Below are positions 23,905 to 31,678 of a DNA stretch of 64,000 bases, in pieces; within the stretch, counting starts at the first letter, position 1; the number at the start of each line of letters is the position of its first letter. The position numbers were made by a program, and so were the translations under genes. Origin of the DNA: Anaerolineales bacterium (GTDB lineage Bacteria > Chloroflexota > Anaerolineae > Anaerolineales > Villigracilaceae). The stretch spans positions 186,001-250,000 of the forward strand of contig JACKAV010000001.1 of NCBI GenBank assembly GCA_020634895.1. Direction: 5' to 3'. The notes beneath the pieces were generated by a model. It had not been told where the DNA came from. It was given only the letters and a program-made list of their open reading frames with translations, and did no database searches.

Positions 23905-26655
23905 TTACTTCAACTGCGCCTTGATCTTCTCGGCTGTATCTTTATACGCGGCGAGTTTGTCGCGTTCTTTTTGCACCAGCGCGGCGGGAGCCTTGTTGGC
24001 GAAGTCGCCATTGAGCAGGTTTTCCAAACGCTGAATGTGAGACTCCGCCTCCTTGAGTTCTTTCTCGAGGCGGGTCTTTTCACTGGCGAGGTCCACCATG
24101 CCTGCGAGTGGAAGATAGATTTCCACCGAGCCGACCACGAGTGCGGCGGCATCGGCTGGTTTGTCGGCGAGCGAGGCGCTGATGGTTAGTTCCGCTTCGT
24201 TCAGTCCGGCGAGGGAGGCGAGAACTTTGGATTGCTCGTTTAGCAAGTCCACTTTATCACCGGCAGAGATGAAGGCGGCAATCTTCTTGGCGGGAGCCAC
24301 GTTCTTCTCCGCGCGCAGGTTGCGGATGGAGCGCACGATCTCTTGAATCAGTTCAAATTCTGCGGTCTTTTCCTCTTCCCAGCCTTCGGGTTCGCGGATT
24401 TCAGGCCACTTGGCGGTGATGAGCGCGTCGGGCCAGTCCGCGCAGATTTCACTGAGCGGAGATTCACGCAAGGCGCTGTGAAGATGTCCCCAAATCTCTT
24501 CGGTCACGAACGGGGTGAAGGGATGCAGCAAGCGCATGGTCATATCGAACACGCGTGCGAGGGTATCCGCGGCGCGGGCGGCTCTGGCTCCGCCCTCATT
24601 GAGTTCCTGTTTGGCGATTTCCACGTACCAGTCCGCGAAGTCAGACCAGAGGAAATCATAAATTTGCTGACCAGCCTGCCCGTACTGGAAATTTTGGAAC
24701 TGGCGTTCCACGTCGCGGACGAGGTTTTGCAGACGAGCCCAAATCCAGGAATCTGCCAGGGTAAAGTCCGCCCTCACCCCTTGCCCCTCTCCCTCAGGGA
24801 GAGGGGTTGGGGTGAGGGAATTGATCGCGTTGATCACGAAGCGACCGGCGTTCCAAACCTTGTTGGCAAAGTTACGGTTCGCTTCCACTTTCTTCACTGA
24901 GAGGTTCATGTCGTTGCCGGGCGTGGCACCCACCAACAGCGTGAAGCGAAGCGCATCCGTGCCGAGTTCATCCATGACGGTGAGCGGGTCGATCACGTTG
25001 CCGTAGGTCTTCGACATTTTGCGTCCGTGTTCGTCGCGGATCAAGCCGTGCAAATACACGGTATGGAACGGCGCTTCACCGGTGTATTCCAAACCGCTCA
25101 TGATCATACGCGCCACCCAGAAGAAAAGAATGTCGTAGCCTGTTTCCATATAGGAGGTGGGGTAGAAGTATTTCAGGTCGGGCGTTTCTTCGGGCCAGCC
25201 GAGTGTGGAGAAGGGCCATAAGCCAGATGAGAACCACGTATCGAGCACGTCGTCATCCTGATGGATATCTTTCGAGCCGCAGGTGGCGCACTCGGTTGGG
25301 TCTTCGCGCGTCACAGTCATGTGACCATCGGGGCAATACCACACCGGGATGCGATGCCCCCACCACAACTGTCGGCTGATACACCAGTCCTTGATGTTCT
25401 CAAGCCAGTTATAGTAAGTCTTTTCAAAACGCTCCGGCACGATCTTGATGCGCCCATCTTTCACGGCGTCGAGACCGGCATTGGCAAGCGACTCGATCTT
25501 CACGAACCACTGCTCGGAGATCATGGGTTCGATGATTTCACCGCCGCGCTGCGAACGGGGGATGGTGGTGCGGTAGGGTTCGGTCTTGATGACAAGCCCC
25601 GCCTCTTTCATATCCGCCCAGAGTTGTTTCCTCGCCTCGAAGCGATCCATGCCCTGATATTTTCCGCCATTCTCGTTCACCTTGGCTTCTTTATCCAGCA
25701 TGGGAATCATGTGCAGGTTATGTTTTTCGGCAATGGCATAGTCGTTCGGGTCGTGGGCGGGTGTGATCTTCAACGCGCCGGTCCCAAATTCCATGCTCAC
25801 GTATTCGTCGCCAATAATGGGGATTTCACGTCCGAGCATGGGCACAATGGCAGTCCTGCCGATGAATTTCTTGAAGCGGTCATCGTCTGGATGCACTGCC
25901 ACAGCCGTATCGCCGAGGATGGTTTCGGGGCGGATGGTTGCCACGGGGATGAATTCGCCCTCACCCCCATCCCCTCTCCCTGAGGGAGAGGGGTGAAGGG
26001 GTGAGGGTTTGATCATATATTTGAAGTAATACAGGTTGGCGTCTTCCTCGGTGTATTCCACTTCGAGGTCAGAGACGGCGGTTTTGAGTCCCGGCGACCA
26101 GTTGATGAGACGCGGTCCGCGATAGATGAGTCCTTTTTCGTACAGGCGCACGAAGGCTTCCCGCACCGCGCGGCTCAGACCATCGTCCAGGGTGAAGCGT
26201 TCACGGTCCCAGTCGCAGGAGGCGCCGAGGCGGCGAATCTGTGTGGTGATGAGTCCGCCGTATTTCTTCTTCCATTCCCAGGTGCGTTCGATGAATTTCT
26301 CACGCCCATATTCTTCGCGAGTGATCTCTTCGGTTTTGAGCAGGTCACGTTCCACCATGAGTTGTGTGGCGATACCGGCGTGATCGGTGCCGGGCACCCA
26401 AAGTGTGGAGTAACCCTTCATGCGGTGATAGCGGATCATTAAGTCTTCCACGCTGACGAACATGGCGTGACCAAGATGCAGTTCACCGGTCACGTTCGGA
26501 GGCGGAATGGCGATGACGAAGGTTTCAACGTTCGGGTCGAAGTTGGGTTTGTTTGGGTCGTTCCACGGTTTGAAATATCCGCCTGCTTCCCACATTGCGT
26601 AAATGCGGGATTCAGTGGATTTGAAATCATAGGCTTTGGGTAGTTCTTTGGTCAT
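23905..26655 (-). CDS. valS: Valyl-tRNA synthetase carrying two palindromic-repeat inserts
   Basis: The 916-residue class I synthetase has the HIGH-type motif GELHLGH near the N-terminus, the CP1 editing domain, a KMSKT motif (KMSKTYGN), an anticodon-binding domain and a C-terminal coiled-coil (about 850-916). It charges tRNA-Val and edits Thr. Two stretches, KPSPLHPSPSGRGDGG (at the start of the editing domain, 25958-26007) and LTPTPLPEGEGQG (before the anticodon domain, 24771-24818), are not normal family sequence. They are read from a palindromic DNA repeat that lies in frame without stop codons. I start at MTKELPKAYD (26655); the longer frame enters the T-box leader. Confidence 0.95.
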   Translation of the reverse strand: MTKELPKAYDFKSTESRIYAMWEAGGYFKPWNDPNKPNFDPNVETFVIAIPPPNVTGELHLGHAMFVSVEDLMIRYHRMKGYSTLWVPGTDHAGIATQLMVERDLLKTEEITREEYGREKFIERTWEWKKKYGGLITTQIRRLGASCDWDRERFTLDDGLSRAVREAFVRLYEKGLIYRGPRLINWSPGLKTAVSDLEVEYTEEDANLYYFKYMIKPSPLHPSPSGRGDGGEGEFIPVATIRPETILGDTAVAVHPDDDRFKKFIGRTAIVPMLGREIPIIGDEYVSMEFGTGALKITPAHDPNDYAIAEKHNLHMIPMLDKEAKVNENGGKYQGMDRFEARKQLWADMKEAGLVIKTEPYRTTIPRSQRGGEIIEPMISEQWFVKIESLANAGLDAVKDGRIKIVPERFEKTYYNWLENIKDWCISRQLWWGHRIPVWYCPDGHMTVTREDPTECATCGSKDIHQDDDVLDTWFSSGLWPFSTLGWPEETPDLKYFYPTSYMETGYDILFFWVARMIMSGLEYTGEAPFHTVYLHGLIRDEHGRKMSKTYGNVIDPLTVMDELGTDALRFTLLVGATPGNDMNLSVKKVEANRNFANKVWNAGRFVINAINSLTPTPLPEGEGQGVRADFTLADSWIWARLQNLVRDVERQFQNFQYGQAGQQIYDFLWSDFADWYVEIAKQELNEGGARAARAADTLARVFDMTMRLLHPFTPFVTEEIWGHLHSALRESPLSEICADWPDALITAKWPEIREPEGWEEEKTAEFELIQEIVRSIRNLRAEKNVAPAKKIAAFISAGDKVDLLNEQSKVLASLAGLNEAELTISASLADKPADAAALVVGSVEIYLPLAGMVDLASEKTRLEKELKEAESHIQRLENLLNGDFANKAPAALVQKERDKLAAYKDTAEKIKAQLK
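24771..24818. repeat. Palindromic repeat inserted in valS (copy 2)
   Basis: CCCTCACCCC and GGGGTGAGGG flank a perfect inner palindrome (CCCCTCTCCCT and its complement). The 48 bases equal 16 codons and are read as TPTPLPEGEGQGV, in a different frame from copy 1. Confidence 0.9.
25958..26007. repeat. Palindromic repeat inserted in valS (copy 1)
   Basis: The same palindrome as at 24771-24818 (CCCTCACCCCC..CCCTCTCCCTGAGGGAG), 50 bases long, read as PSPLHPSPSGRGDGGEG between the catalytic and editing domains. Confidence 0.9.
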
Positions 26656-26760
26656 TCTTGCTCCTTGGTCACTCGGTATTCGATAAATCGGATTCGGGAA
26701 TTGGAAGGGCAGTTTGCAAAACACAAAGCCCGATTTCCATATCCAGATTTTCCTTTAAAC

Positions 26761-27010
26761 AAAAAACGCTCCGTCCTTTGCGAGGACGAAGCGTTAACTC
26801 CGCGGTACCACCTCAATTCAGCCCATTGGGCTGCAACTCAGTAGCCGACTAACATCAGCCTTTGCTGTAACGGGCAATCCCGTGCCGGTCTATTTTCACT
26901 CGGATTTCTTCGGCATTTTCATCAGACGACTTCGGCAACTCTTTTCTGCGAAGGCTCACAGCCAGGACCTTCTTTTCTGTCAGAGAGGCAGTTGCGTACT
27001 ACTTCTGAAT
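26761..27010 (-). promoter_or_regulatory. T-box riboswitch leader of valS
   Basis: On the minus strand the T-box core AGGTGGTACCGCGGAG (26795-26812) stands directly before a terminator hairpin (AACGCTTCGTCC with GGACGGAGCGTT and a T6 run, 26761-26796). A long stem I begins with GCAACT pairing with AGTTGC near 26940-26995. Uncharged tRNA-Val should stabilise the antiterminator and raise ValS synthesis. I could not place the specifier codon with confidence; a GTC in the stem region is a candidate. Confidence 0.9.
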
Positions 27011-27017
27011 GGCTGGG

Positions 27018-27046
27018 ATTATACGCGCCAAAAAATGGGGCGTCAA
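27018..27046 (-). promoter_or_regulatory. Promoter of the valS T-box transcript
   Basis: On the minus strand TTGACG (27041-27046), a 17-base spacer and TATAAT (27018-27023) lie directly upstream of the T-box leader. Confidence 0.85.
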
Positions 27047-27157
27047 GCCGTTTGAAGCAAATTTTACGAAAAGGACAAAAGACACGAACAAACAAGTATT
27101 TTTTTGGATAACCATAATGCTATACTTGCCTCATCCCAATCAAAGGATTTTCACAAT

Positions 27158-27919
27158 ATGCTTACACCTGTTGAATATTTCATTGCCGCCCTTGCCGCGC
27201 TGGCGGCGGGTGCCATCAATGCCCTCGCTGGCGGCGGGACGCTCATCACGTTCCCCATTCTCACTTTTCTCGGCGTGCCTGCTGTCTCTGCCAATGTGAC
27301 GAATACCGTGGCGCTCTGTCCCGGCTATTTTGGCGGGACCCTGGCGCAGTTGAACGATTTGAAAGACCAGAAAAAACGCCTGTTGGCGCTCATTCCAGCC
27401 AGCGTCATCGGCGGAATTTTGGGCGGCTTGCTGCTTTTACAAACCGGTGAAAAATTATTCCGCGATCTGGTGCCGTATCTCATTCTGTTGGCGAGCCTGC
27501 TGCTTGCGATTCAAGACCCCGTCCGCGCGTGGTTGATGAAGCGTATGGCTGAAGGACAGGGTGCGAAGTTGGAACAGATCACCTGGCTGCCGGTGGGACT
27601 CGCTTCTATCTACGGCGGATACTTTGGCGCAGGCTTGAGCGTGATCGTCCTCTCGGCTCTGGGCTTGACCTTGGAGGATTCGCTGACCCGTTTGAACGCT
27701 CTTAAGCAGGCAGTTGGATTCGCGGTCAACGTGGCGGCGGCGATCTATTTCCTCTTCTCCGGTCACGTTCTGTGGATGACTGCGTTGGTCATGGCTGTCG
27801 GCGCGTTGGTTGGCGGCTGGCTGGGCGGAAGACTCGCTGGCAAGATCAAACCGTCCACATTGCGGTGGACAGTGGTGTCGATCGGTGTGGTCGTGGCTAT
27901 CATCTATTTAGTGCGTTAA
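27158..27919 (+). CDS. TauE/SafE-family sulfite/anion exporter-like membrane protein
   Basis: The 253-residue membrane protein has seven to eight hydrophobic segments and the TauE/SafE signature at the start (AGAINALAGGGTLITFPIL) with its internal repeat (GLASIYGGYFGAGLSVIVL). The family exports sulfite, sulfoacetate or related anions, and the cargo is usually unknown. I take the ATG at 27158 (MLTPVEYF), since the longer frame overlaps the promoter region (TATACT at about 27120). It is monocistronic and divergent from valS. Confidence 0.85.
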   Translation: MLTPVEYFIAALAALAAGAINALAGGGTLITFPILTFLGVPAVSANVTNTVALCPGYFGGTLAQLNDLKDQKKRLLALIPASVIGGILGGLLLLQTGEKLFRDLVPYLILLASLLLAIQDPVRAWLMKRMAEGQGAKLEQITWLPVGLASIYGGYFGAGLSVIVLSALGLTLEDSLTRLNALKQAVGFAVNVAAAIYFLFSGHVLWMTALVMAVGALVGGWLGGRLAGKIKPSTLRWTVVSIGVVVAIIYLVR

Positions 27920-27937
27920 AAAAGTACTCTGATCAAT

Positions 27938-27974
27938 AGCGAAGAGTCTCTAAGATAAGTAGAGACTCTTCGCT
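27938..27974. terminator. Perfect hairpin between TauE gene and btuD (CGAAGAGTCTCTA repeat)
   Basis: AGCGAAGAGTCTCTA (27938-27952) and its exact complement (27960-27974) enclose a 7-base loop. It probably ends one or both converging transcripts. The minus-strand reading TTTGTCATGCCAAGCGAAGA is a shortened version of the repeat near 580. Confidence 0.75.
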
Positions 27975-27998
27975 TGGCATGACAAATTTTGATTTATA

Positions 27999-28775
27999 TT
28001 ATTTTTTAGCACTGCCGGGGAGGACAAGCGGGGAATCTTCAAACGGATGTTCCACCACCTGCACAGGCATACAATAGGCATTTGATATTGTTTCGGGGGT
28101 GAGCACTTCGCGTGGAGTGCCGATCGCATTTAATTTTCCACCAACTAAAAGAGCGACGCGGTCCGCGTAACGGGCGGCGAGATTGAGGTCATGCAGGGCG
28201 ATCAGCACGGCGAGATTTTCCTTGTGCGCCAACTCGCGGATGAGTTCCAATAAACTCACTTGATATTGCAAATCAAGATGAGCGGTTGGTTCATCGAGAA
28301 GGAGGATCGGTGTGGATTGACAGAGGGCGCGGGCGAGAAGAATCCGCTGCGCCTCGCCGCCGGAGAGTTCGCCCACGCGCCGGTCAGAAAAGCTCAAGGC
28401 GTTGACCCGACTCAGGGCATCGCGGACCAGTTCTTCGTCGTGGGAAGAGGCGTTGCCAAGGAATCCAAGATAAGGCGTGCGCCCCATCGAAACTGTCTCC
28501 CATACTGTAAAAGCCGGCGGGAGGGATATCGCCTGCGGCACGACGGCGATGTATTTGGCGCGCTGCATCGGGTCGAGGGAATGGAAGTCGTCGCCGTTGG
28601 TGCGGATCTGGCCTGTTGATGGAATCACTCCGCTCGCGGCGCGGATGATGGTGGATTTGCCCGCGCCGTTCGGACCGATCAATGCGAGGACTTCGCCGCT
28701 GTTGACGTTGAATGAAACGTCGTGCAGTACTTGATGTCCGTTATATGAGGCGGAGAGATTTTGGATTTTGAGCAT
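27999..28775 (-). CDS. btuD: ABC transporter ATPase BtuD (cobalamin import)
   Basis: The 258-residue FecE/BtuD-type ATPase has Walker A GPNGAGKST (about 34-42), signature LSGGEAQRILLARAL, Walker B ILLLDEPTAHLD and an ALHDLNLAARY switch region. The operon begins with a cobalamin riboswitch, so vitamin B12 or a precursor is the likely cargo. The ATG at 28775 (MLKIQNLS) is used; the longer frame runs through a palindromic repeat (28782-28832) that separates it from the GNAT gene. It is the last gene of the operon. Confidence 0.9.
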   Translation of the reverse strand: MLKIQNLSASYNGHQVLHDVSFNVNSGEVLALIGPNGAGKSTIIRAASGVIPSTGQIRTNGDDFHSLDPMQRAKYIAVVPQAISLPPAFTVWETVSMGRTPYLGFLGNASSHDEELVRDALSRVNALSFSDRRVGELSGGEAQRILLARALCQSTPILLLDEPTAHLDLQYQVSLLELIRELAHKENLAVLIALHDLNLAARYADRVALLVGGKLNAIGTPREVLTPETISNAYCMPVQVVEHPFEDSPLVLPGSAKK

Positions 28776-28781
28776 AGTTTT

Positions 28782-28832
28782 GTAGGGGCGGGGTTTCCCC
28801 GACCGATTGGGGCGAGATGACCTCGCCCCTAC
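28782..28832. repeat. GTAGGGGCG palindromic repeat between GNAT gene and btuD
   Basis: The outer arms GTAGGGGCG and CGCCCCTAC pair, with an inner pair GGGTTTCCCC/GGGGCGAGA. The right edge supplies the stop codon (TAG on the minus strand, 28829-28831) of the GNAT gene. Nearly the same element is at 21948-22000. Confidence 0.85.
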
Positions 28833-29365
28833 GAATTGAAGATGAGATACCAATACAACGCGGTTTCGCGTGTGCTGGGGTTGATGGCTTTGTAAACATT
28901 GCGGTCAAAGCCGCTTAACACAAAACCGCATGAAGCGTAAAGCGTGCAGGCAGGGACGTTGTCGTCCTGCGTTTCAAGCATAACGCCGGGGAGTTTATTT
29001 TCGCGCGCCCATTGAATGCCGCGTTCCAATAATTTGCGACCGAGACTGAGTCCGCGAAAATCCGGGTTGACGACGAGGTCTTCGATGTAGCCGAATTGAT
29101 TCCACCAGGTCAGCACGCGGATGCGCCCGGCAAGTTTGCCGTCCACTTCGGCGAAGAAGACGGTTGGCGGCGCACCTGAAAAACCGTAATCGGTGTCTTC
29201 GATATGGACTTCACGTTCATAAGGCGGGTTTACATCGGCAATGGTGTAGATCAGCTTTTCATTTTCAATGCCAAGTACAAGGCGTGATTTGACCATCGAT
29301 TTGCGCGAGAAGAATTCTGTCTGCGCTGATTCTTGCGGGGCTTTTTCACGAATGTTGATTTGCAT
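28829..29365 (-). CDS. GNAT N-acetyltransferase resembling streptothricin acetyltransferases
   Basis: The 178-residue protein has a GNAT fold with the acetyl-CoA loop DFRGLSLGRKLL (about 112-123). The stretch YIEDLVVNPDFRG with GVMLETQDDNVPACTLYASCGF and a terminal ALYWYLIF matches the Sat/SatA streptothricin acetyltransferase pattern (family knowledge). No resistance island surrounds it; instead it sits between btuC and btuD, starting one base before the btuC stop ends. Its substrate may be another amine. The stop codon is supplied by the palindromic repeat, so the C-terminus may have been trimmed. Confidence 0.8.
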   Translation of the reverse strand: MQINIREKAPQESAQTEFFSRKSMVKSRLVLGIENEKLIYTIADVNPPYEREVHIEDTDYGFSGAPPTVFFAEVDGKLAGRIRVLTWWNQFGYIEDLVVNPDFRGLSLGRKLLERGIQWARENKLPGVMLETQDDNVPACTLYASCGFVLSGFDRNVYKAINPSTRETALYWYLIFNS

Positions 29366-30358
29366 TTACCAATATCCTTGATTCTTTACACGGCGCAATA
29401 CCCATAAAAAGAAGGGCGCGCCAGCCAATGCAGTAATGATACCAACGGGTATCTCTTGCGGCGATAATACTACGCGCGCGAGAATATCCGAAAGGATCAA
29501 TGCGGATGCGCCGCTGATGATGGATAGCGGAATGAGTCGGCGGTAGTCCGCGCCGAACCAAAGGCGCATGATGTGCGGCACGACCAGACCAATAAAGCCG
29601 ATGATGCCGGAGAATGCGACCGCTGCCGCCGTTGCCAGTGATGACGCGATCAACAAAATGGTCTTCGTGCGCGTGACGTTAAGCCCCATGTGCTGAGCCT
29701 GATCGTCGCCGAATTGCAAAAGGTTGAGGCGATACCCGAAGGCGATGAGGATGCCCAAGCCGATAACGAGATAAGGCAGCATGGCGAGGATCGCCGTCCA
29801 ACCGGCTTGACTGGCTCCACCGAGCAGCCATCCGAGGGCGCGCCTCACTTCGCTGGTGGAGCGCAGCATGAGGAACGATGTCAGCGAGGTGGCGAAGGAG
29901 GAAAATGCAACCCCAGCAAGGATTAGGTTGGTAGTGGGAACCGTCTGCCCGACACGGGCGAGGAAGTAAACAATGAAAACGGTGATAAGCGCAGAAACAA
30001 ATGCCGCGGCGGGAATAACCATCAATCCCCAGAACGAATAGGGCCACTGAACCGTCATCGCAATGACAGCTCCAAGTCCCGCACCGGAGGCGACGCCGAT
30101 AAGGAACGGGTCCGCCAACGGGTTGCGGAAAAGTCCCTGATAGGCTGCGCCGCTTCCGCTTAAGGCTGCGCCGGTCAACGCGATCAGAACCGTCCGCGGC
30201 AGGCGGATATTCCAAATGATGAAGGTGAATTTATCCTCACCTATGCCGCGCAGGACCTTCCACAACTCTGCGGGCGAAATGAATACAGAGCCAATGGCGA
30301 GGCTGAGAAGGATGGCGAGAAGAAGAAAGAGGAAAGAGGAAAGAAAAGGTTTACGCAT
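29366..30358 (-). CDS. btuC: FecCD/BtuC-family ABC permease (cobalamin import)
   Basis: The 330-residue permease has about ten hydrophobic helices and the FecCD landmarks (RLPRTVLIALTGAALSGSGAAYQGLFRNPLADPFLIG, GLVVPHIMRL). The family moves iron-siderophore, haem or cobalamin. The cobalamin riboswitch upstream of the operon points to B12. It follows btuF after a 52-base gap that contains a degenerate CCCCTCTCC-type repeat, and directly adjoins the GNAT gene. Confidence 0.92.
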   Translation of the reverse strand: MRKPFLSSFLFLLLAILLSLAIGSVFISPAELWKVLRGIGEDKFTFIIWNIRLPRTVLIALTGAALSGSGAAYQGLFRNPLADPFLIGVASGAGLGAVIAMTVQWPYSFWGLMVIPAAAFVSALITVFIVYFLARVGQTVPTTNLILAGVAFSSFATSLTSFLMLRSTSEVRRALGWLLGGASQAGWTAILAMLPYLVIGLGILIAFGYRLNLLQFGDDQAQHMGLNVTRTKTILLIASSLATAAAVAFSGIIGFIGLVVPHIMRLWFGADYRRLIPLSIISGASALILSDILARVVLSPQEIPVGIITALAGAPFFLWVLRRVKNQGYW

Positions 30359-30360
30359 AC

Positions 30361-30399
30361 CTTACCCCTGACCCCTCTCCCAAAATAGGAGAGGGGAAC
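30361..30399. repeat. Partial CCCCTCTCC repeat between btuF and btuC
   Basis: TTACCCCTGACCCCTCTCC and GGAGAGGGG form a hairpin around CAAAATA. It resembles the valS inserts but lacks the outer GGGTGAGGG arm. Confidence 0.6.
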
Positions 30400-30410
30400 A
30401 TGGGTCAAAT

Positions 30411-31400
30411 TTATTCAAACAAACCGGGGTGCAGAATCTTGGCAAGTTCTTCAAGCCCATCCACAAGGCGCGGACCGGGGCGGCTGATGAGGTTGTCGTC
30501 GATGGGGAAGATCTGGTTTGATTCGACTGCCGCGATCGTTCCCCAACCTTCACGGGTCAGCACAGATTCGGAAGTCACGCCCCACATCGAATCGCCGAGA
30601 ATGATGATGGATGGATTCGCAACGATGATCTGCTCGAGGCTGATCTGTGGATACGGGTCGGTTGCTTCGCTGCTGATGTTGAATCCGCCTGCGCGGGTGA
30701 TGAGCAGGTCGCCGAAGGTTCCGGGTCCATATGACCACGGCTTGGCAGGATCAGACGCATCGATCTCGTAGAAGACGGCTGGTCGCGAACTGATCGGGGC
30801 GATCTTCTCGTCCACAGCGGCGACGCGGGACTTGAGGGAATCGACCAAATCGGTGACATCGTGCCCGGTCAATTGGGCGACAATCTCAAGGTTGGTGTAC
30901 ATTTCTTCAATTGTTTTGGGGTTGCTCAAATAGTAGACGGTCAATCCCAAGCCTTCCAACTGGCTGACCAGTTCGGGGGTGTTGATCTCAGCGGCGAGGA
31001 CAAGGTCGGGTTCGAGGGCAACGATGGCTTCTGGGCTGTATTCGCCCATCGAGCCGCCAACGGTGTCGATGGATGCGGCTTCGGCGGGGTAATCGGAAAA
31101 TTCGTCGCGCCCAACGACCTGGTCACCTGCGCCAATGGCGAAGAGGATTTCGGTATTGGACGGGGCAAGCGAAACGACGCGCTGCGCCGGTGCGGCGAGA
31201 TTTACTTCACGCCCAAGTCCGTCGGTGAGGGTGATGGCTTCGGATGCAGGCGCTTCTGTCGGCGCTTCGGTCATCACGGCTTCGGTGGCGGGAGATTCTG
31301 TCGAAACAGTATCAGGCATCTCGGTCGGGGCAGAGGCGGGACCGCATCCAGCGATGAAGAGCGTTATTAGTAATGTCAATATCAATGTCTTGCGAAACAT
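30411..31400 (-). CDS. btuF: Helical-backbone ABC substrate-binding lipoprotein BtuF (cobalamin)
   Basis: The 329-residue protein has a lipoprotein signal (LFIAGC), a Thr/Glu/Ala-rich linker (about 25-50) and a type III binding-protein fold (about 55-325) with RVVSLAPSNTEILFAIGAGDQVVG and a long central helix. It binds a corrinoid or a metal chelate outside the membrane; the riboswitch suggests cobalamin. I use the ATG at 31400 with a CTCCTGT-complement (ACAGGAG) ribosome site. The frame starting at 31520 passes through the riboswitch expression platform and is rejected. Confidence 0.92.
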   Translation of the reverse strand: MFRKTLILTLLITLFIAGCGPASAPTEMPDTVSTESPATEAVMTEAPTEAPASEAITLTDGLGREVNLAAPAQRVVSLAPSNTEILFAIGAGDQVVGRDEFSDYPAEAASIDTVGGSMGEYSPEAIVALEPDLVLAAEINTPELVSQLEGLGLTVYYLSNPKTIEEMYTNLEIVAQLTGHDVTDLVDSLKSRVAAVDEKIAPISSRPAVFYEIDASDPAKPWSYGPGTFGDLLITRAGGFNISSEATDPYPQISLEQIIVANPSIIILGDSMWGVTSESVLTREGWGTIAAVESNQIFPIDDNLISRPGPRLVDGLEELAKILHPGLFE

Positions 31401-31423
31401 GTTTTCTCCTGTTTTATGTATGG

Positions 31424-31450
31424 AATCAAAATCCCCAGCATGGGCTGGGG
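31424..31450 (-). terminator. Terminator of the cobalamin riboswitch
   Basis: On the minus strand CCCCAGC and GCTGGGG form the stem, followed by ATTTTGATT. It stands about 30 bases before btuF and next to an alternative stem formed by GGAGGTGG and CCACCTCC. Confidence 0.8.
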
Positions 31451-31452
31451 AG

Positions 31453-31672
31453 GTGGGAGAGGCAATCCGTTTGGGACCCGTTCTCCACCTCCTTCCGCGA
31501 GAAGTGGTTGAACCGATCAACAGCGGGCGACCTGGCTTGGGTAGTTGGGGAGTTTGATAGTTTCAGGGTTATGTAGTTTTATGGATCAACTACACAACTA
31601 TTGCACTACTCAACTAACTTCACAGTTGCGCGACAGCGCCGGATTTGCACCGGACTTCGCCGCTTGTTGCTC
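31453..31672 (-). promoter_or_regulatory. Cobalamin riboswitch controlling btuF-btuC-GNAT-btuD
   Basis: On the minus strand the core reads GTCCGGTGCAAATCCGGCGC followed by TGTCGCGCAACTGTGAAG, and the B12-box-like AAGCCAGGTCGCCCGCTG occurs about 90 bases later. The variable part between them is built of AGTTGAGTAG-type repeats. Cobalamin binding should favour the terminator. Confidence 0.93.
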
Positions 31673-31678
31673 GTATGT

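Noticed and set aside
24771..26007. Inteins or separate genes inside valS
   Set aside because: The extra segments are only about 16 residues each and are explained by palindromic repeats; no splicing motif exists.
26658..26852. A 64-codon open frame on the plus strand
   Set aside because: It covers the valS leader and T-box core on the other strand.
31401..31520. N-terminal extension of BtuF
   Set aside because: The extension reads through the riboswitch expression platform and would place the lipoprotein signal internally.
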